From contig JAEYHP010000072.1 of assembly GCA_023409435.1 (NCBI GenBank), forward strand, positions 1-34,287: 34,287 nucleotides of DNA, read 5' to 3'. The notes under the pieces were generated by a model, which had not been told where the DNA came from, did not search any database, and saw only the letters and a program-made list of their open reading frames with translations. A program made the translations under genes and the position numbers. Positions 31,091 through 34,287 of this stretch are shown here, in pieces (the stretch's first letter is position 1; each line of letters starts with the position of its first letter). Origin of the DNA: Bacillota bacterium (GTDB lineage Bacteria > Bacillota > Clostridia > Christensenellales > CAG-138).

Positions 31091-31137
31091 AAAATTTGCG
31101 TTGACAAACCGAAAAGCGCTGTGATAAAATTTGCGTT
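31091..31137 (+). promoter_or_regulatory. carD promoter framed by a 12-bp direct repeat
   Basis: TTGACA (31101-31106), 18-bp spacer, TAAAAT (31125-31130). AAAATTTGCGTT occurs at 31091-31102 and 31126-31137, 35 bp apart, overlapping the -35 and the -10. Predicted leader of about 70 nt. Confidence 0.65.
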
Positions 31138-31207
31138 TATTGACTTGCTGCCTCTCTTACGCTATCATAAGGATAGGGACTTATGCTTTGCGAAGGGAGG
31201 CGCACGT

Positions 31208-31675
31208 ATGTTCTGTGTTGGTGACCGGGTTTGTTACCCGATGCACGGGGTTGGGATAGTAGAAGCCATACAGGAGCAGGAAGTGCTTGGCGAAACCAAG
31301 GCATATTACATGCTGCGCTTTGTGCTCGGGAAAATGACGGCCATGGTGCCCGTGCACTCCGCAAAAAGCGTGGGGCTTCGTCCGGTCATTAATCCGGAGG
31401 AATGCGAGCGGGTGCGCGTCTACCTTATGGAGGACGTGCAGCCGGAAAGCGACAACTGGAACCAGCGATACAGGGAAAATCTGGAGAAGCTGCGCCTGGG
31501 CGAAGTCTACGGCGTGGCTGACGTTGTAAAGAGTCTTATCCGCCGCGAAAGGGACCGCGGACTTTCGGCGGGGGAGCGCAAGATGTTTTTGACGGCAAAA
31601 CAGGTATTGCTTGCGGAGCTTGTAGCCGCGAGCGGGAAGGAGGAAGAGGCGTTTCTGGCTGTAATGGGCGAATAG
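31208..31675 (+). CDS. carD: CarD family transcriptional regulator (CdnL-like)
   Basis: A 155-residue RNA-polymerase-binding protein. The N-terminal CarD/TRCF-RID Tudor-like domain (1-55) begins FCVGDRVCYPMHGVGIVEAI, and the C-terminal helical DNA-binding domain (about 65-150) includes VADVVKSLIRRERDRGLSAGERKMF. CarD binds the beta subunit lobe and stabilises open promoter complexes, especially at rRNA promoters. The ATG at 31208 has GGGAGG (31195-31200) 7 bp upstream; the longer frame upstream is the tail of mrdA in another phase. It is two genes before rpoB, whose product is its binding partner. Confidence 0.92.
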   Translation: MFCVGDRVCYPMHGVGIVEAIQEQEVLGETKAYYMLRFVLGKMTAMVPVHSAKSVGLRPVINPEECERVRVYLMEDVQPESDNWNQRYRENLEKLRLGEVYGVADVVKSLIRRERDRGLSAGERKMFLTAKQVLLAELVAASGKEEEAFLAVMGE

Positions 31676-31708
31676 ATCTTTTACAAAAAATAATAAGAGG
31701 TGAATGCT

Positions 31709-32803
31709 TTGGTACGAAAGACGCTGCGAATAGTAGGCGCGGTCATCGGAGCTGCATTGGGATGCGGATTGGCATTTCTTCTTCTCGACGGTATCCATAT
31801 CATAATCGCGGGCGAAACGATGCGGCTGTACGATGCCCTGCTCAGTTGGGCGCTGGTGTTAATCTATGCGATGGGTGCGCTTATTTTCGGAATTATATTT
31901 TTTATTTTTTCACCCAAAATTATAGATTCCATCGGCAAGGCTATTCGAAACACGGAAGAGACGCTTTCAAAAATGCCCCTTTCGGATATTTTCTTCACGG
32001 TGCTGGGCCTGATTGTAGGGCTGCTTTTGGCGCTGCTTTTGGGCACGCTTGTGAACCGGATTCCCGTGCCCTGGCTTGCGGCCATCATCAATGTCGGCCT
32101 TTACGTGCTCTGCGGCTACCTCGGGGTGAGCATCACGCTCCGGCGCAGAAGTGAGATCGCCGAGCCGGGCTGGTTCAAATCCTCCGATAAAAAAGAGCGG
32201 ACAAGCATGATGGCGCGCCCGAAAATACTGGACACTTCTGTGATCATCGACGGACGCATATTCGATATTTGCCAGACCGGCGTTATGGAGGGCAGGCTCG
32301 TCGTGCCCGGTTTTGTGTTGCAGGAACTTCGGCATATCGCCGACAGCGCAGACTCCTTAAAGCGCGGGCGGGGGCGCAGGGGTCTTGATATCCTGCACCG
32401 CATGCAGAAGGAACTTAACATGACCGTGCATGTGGAGGAACGGGATTTTGAGGATATCGCCGAGGTGGACGCAAAGCTATTGAGGCTTGCGCAGGAACTA
32501 AACGGCGTTGTTATCACAAACGATTATAACCTCAACAAGGTGGCGAGCGTCCAGAGCGTGCCGGTGTTCAACATCAACGAGCTGGCGAACGCCATAAAAC
32601 CCGTTGTGCTGCCGGGAGAGGAAATGACGCTCTCAGTCGTAAAAGAAGGCAAGGAAGCCGGCCAGGGTGTAGGGTACCTGGACGACGGCACCATGATCGT
32701 GGTGGAGAACGGGCGGCGGTACATTGGGGAAACGGTGGAAACCGTGGTCACCAGTGTGCTGCAGACGGCTGCGGGAAGGATGATATTTGCAAAATTGAAA
32801 TGA
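31709..32803 (+). CDS. PIN/TRAM-domain membrane protein, YacL-like
   Basis: A 364-residue protein. Four N-terminal transmembrane helices (within 1-150) are followed by a PIN nuclease domain (about 170-285) whose acidic residues appear in ILDTSVIIDGR, LQELRHIAD, DAKLLRLA and TNDYNLNK, and a C-terminal TRAM RNA-binding domain (about 300-360) ending RMIFAKLK. YacL family members are conserved in Firmicutes near carD, disA or ispDF and are presumed membrane-bound RNases of unknown target. The TTG at 31709 is chosen as start because GAGG (31697-31700) is 8 bp upstream; the GTG at 31700 overlaps that site. It follows carD by 33 bp, probably in one operon. Confidence 0.9.
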   Translation: MVRKTLRIVGAVIGAALGCGLAFLLLDGIHIIIAGETMRLYDALLSWALVLIYAMGALIFGIIFFIFSPKIIDSIGKAIRNTEETLSKMPLSDIFFTVLGLIVGLLLALLLGTLVNRIPVPWLAAIINVGLYVLCGYLGVSITLRRRSEIAEPGWFKSSDKKERTSMMARPKILDTSVIIDGRIFDICQTGVMEGRLVVPGFVLQELRHIADSADSLKRGRGRRGLDILHRMQKELNMTVHVEERDFEDIAEVDAKLLRLAQELNGVVITNDYNLNKVASVQSVPVFNINELANAIKPVVLPGEEMTLSVVKEGKEAGQGVGYLDDGTMIVVENGRRYIGETVETVVTSVLQTAAGRMIFAKLK

Positions 32804-32855
32804 TGGGCAGCGCGGTTGCCCGGGAAATAAAGTTTCCTTTCAAGAAAATTATATA

Positions 32856-32884
32856 TTGACACCTGTGTGCAGCAATGATATTAT
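32856..32884 (+). promoter_or_regulatory. Strong rpoB promoter
   Basis: TTGACA (32856-32861), 17-bp spacer, TATTAT (32879-32884). Predicted start near 32891. Confidence 0.8.
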
Positions 32885-32890
32885 TATAAA

Positions 32891-33082
32891 CTGCACATGT
32901 ATGGGATGATGTGCGCCTTTTCCCTTTTTGGCAAAAGCGGGGCAATAAGGTTTACATTATCACCCATTTGGCAATACTCCAAGCGGTACATTGGCAAAAG
33001 CGCCCATGTTGCCGGGGTTTGGGGTGGGCACTTTCTTATTTGAATCATTTTGATGCGTATGCATCGGTTAGGAGTGAACGCG
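32891..33082 (+). other. rpoB leader, about 190 nt
   Basis: Untranslated region with a hairpin GCACAT/ATGTGC (within 32893-32914) and repeated TTGGCAAAAGCG segments (near 32930 and 32992), plus a related TTTGGCAATA near 32970. No coding frame with a ribosome site. It may hold an attenuator or an autogenous control site. Confidence 0.5.
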
Positions 33083-34287
33083 ATGGTGCATGAGGTGAAG
33101 ATGGGGAAGCGGACACGTATGAGCTTCTCCCGGATCAACGAAGTCCTTGATATGCCGGATCTGATCGAAGTGCAAAAGAATTCATTCGAAAGGTTTTTGG
33201 CGGAGGATCTTCGGGAGGTACTCAACGACATCTCGCCCATTACGGATTATTCCGAGAAGCTGGTTCTGGAATTTGTTGATTATTATATAGACCGGAACAA
33301 CCCCAAATATTCCGTAGAAGAGTGCAAGGAGCGGGACGTCAACTATTCGGCTCCTCTTAAGGTTATTGTTCGCCTTATTAATAAGGAAACCGGAGAGGTC
33401 AAACAGCAGGAAGTGTTCATGGGCGATTTCCCGCTGATGACCGAACAGGGCACGTTCATCATCAACGGCGCGGAGCGCGTTATCGTCAGCCAGCTTGTCC
33501 GTTCTCCTGGCGTATACTATTCCAAGGCCATCGACAACAAGGCGGGCAAGCAGCTTTTTTCCACGCAGGTCATCCCCAACCGCGGCGCGTGGCTGGAGTA
33601 TGAAACGGATAGCAACGAGGTGCTGTGGGTCAAAATCGACCGTCAGCGCAAAGTGCATATTACAGCGCTTTTGCGCGCTTTGGGCTATGGCACCAACGCG
33701 CAGATCGAAGAACTTTTGGGGACGGATGAGCGCCTGTCCCTTACGCTGCAAAAAGACGGCACCTCTTCCGTGGAAGAAGGCCTCATTGAAATCTACAAAC
33801 GCCAGCGTCCAGGCGAGCCTCCCACAGAGGAGAGTGCGCGTACGCTTTTAAACTCGCTGTTTTTTGACAAGCGCTACGACCTTGCGCGCGTGGGCCGCTA
33901 TAAATTCAATAAGAAGCTTTCGCTTGCAAGGCGCATTTCCGGTCAGACGCTCGACGAAGCCGCCATTTCCCCTATCACGGGCGAAATCGTGGTGGAAGCG
34001 GGCCAGGTCGTTACCCGCGCAAAAGCAAAGGAAATTGAAAACGCGGGCGTGCCTTACGTATGGCTGCGCTTTGAAAACAAACGCGTCAAGGTGCTGGGCA
34101 ACCAGTTCATCAACCCACGCAACATACTGCCGTTTGATCCCATGGAAGCGGGTCTCAACGAAAACGTCCATTTCCCCACGCTGATGCAGTTCTTGAAAGA
34201 GTGCGAAAGCATGGACGATGCGGGCAAGAAGGCGTTCTTGAAGGAGCACGTATACGATCTTATCCCGCGCCACATCGTGCCGGATGA
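33083..34287 (+). CDS. rpoB: RNA polymerase beta subunit, first 401 codons
   Basis: The frame starts at the ATG at 33083 (GGAG at 33071-33074, 8 bp upstream) and runs open to the window edge. It contains the beta protrusion and lobe: MSFSRINEVLDMPDLIEVQKNSF at the start, then VFMGDFPLMTEQGTFIINGAERVIVSQLVRSPGVYY (about residues 111-147), and VGRYKFNKKL further on, all highly conserved in bacterial RpoB. The rest, including the rifampicin region and catalytic parts, lies outside. Its neighbours upstream are a PIN/TRAM gene and carD rather than the usual rplJ-rplL, and it has its own promoter and long leader. Confidence 0.97.
   Translation, partial: MVHEVKMGKRTRMSFSRINEVLDMPDLIEVQKNSFERFLAEDLREVLNDISPITDYSEKLVLEFVDYYIDRNNPKYSVEECKERDVNYSAPLKVIVRLINKETGEVKQQEVFMGDFPLMTEQGTFIINGAERVIVSQLVRSPGVYYSKAIDNKAGKQLFSTQVIPNRGAWLEYETDSNEVLWVKIDRQRKVHITALLRALGYGTNAQIEELLGTDERLSLTLQKDGTSSVEEGLIEIYKRQRPGEPPTEESARTLLNSLFFDKRYDLARVGRYKFNKKLSLARRISGQTLDEAAISPITGEIVVEAGQVVTRAKAKEIENAGVPYVWLRFENKRVKVLGNQFINPRNILPFDPMEAGLNENVHFPTLMQFLKECESMDDAGKKAFLKEHVYDLIPRHIVPD

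Noticed and set aside
30818..31207. Longer N-terminus for the CarD gene
   Set aside because: The extension overlaps mrdA in another phase and has no homology; the ATG at 31208 has a good ribosome site and matches the family start.
32911..33093. 60-codon GTG-started frame in the rpoB leader
   Set aside because: No ribosome site, runs into rpoB out of frame, and its sequence looks random; the region is better read as a leader.

Overview
The window looks like a chromosome segment of a Gram-positive anaerobe of the class Clostridia (Firmicutes), GC moderately above 50 percent. The evidence is strong purine-rich Shine-Dalgarno sites before almost every gene, frequent GTG/TTG starts, a class B sortase, YitT and DUF3892 proteins, a CarD regulator, a YacL-type PIN/TRAM protein and a cell-wall elongation cluster (mreBCD plus PBP2). 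This placement is inferred from gene content, not from a database match.

Layout. Positions 1-124 hold the truncated 5' end of an IS5-type element. Then come a YfcE-like phosphodiesterase (213-692) and a MarR regulator/SDR oxidoreductase pair (874-2083) behind a promoter with twin palindromic operators. From 8196 down to 2247 on the minus strand lies an apparent transport operon: cytoplasmic glycerophosphodiesterase-like protein, permease, ATPase, lipoprotein binding protein, second permease, and an MgtC-like membrane protein translationally coupled to that permease. It is divergent from a LacI-type repressor and a PfkB-type kinase (8560-10633). Two near-identical LacI-type operators sit 190 bp apart in the divergent region. 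I read this as an uptake and breakdown system for a phosphodiester of a sugar or polyol; it is the best candidate here for an undescribed pathway.

Next on the minus strand are an aminopeptidase P, a YitT protein, an M29 aminopeptidase and a sortase B with a lipobox. A canonical MreB gene and a tRNA-Ala(GGC) gene follow on the plus strand, then a NUDIX gene bracketed by two copies of a roughly 70-bp hairpin repeat, a MATE exporter, a YajO-like aldo/keto reductase under a MerR-type promoter, a geranylgeranyl-reductase-type flavoprotein, a DUF3892 protein, a LysM-GH18 protein that has lost its catalytic aspartate, a 69-residue unknown, and an M20 peptidase.

The right end (25620-34287) is core cell biology: a second, divergent MreB, MreC, MreD and PBP2 (cell elongation), CarD, a PIN/TRAM membrane protein, and the first 401 codons of rpoB with its own strong promoter and a leader of about 190 nt. 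No CRISPR array, rRNA gene, prophage or recognisable riboswitch was seen.
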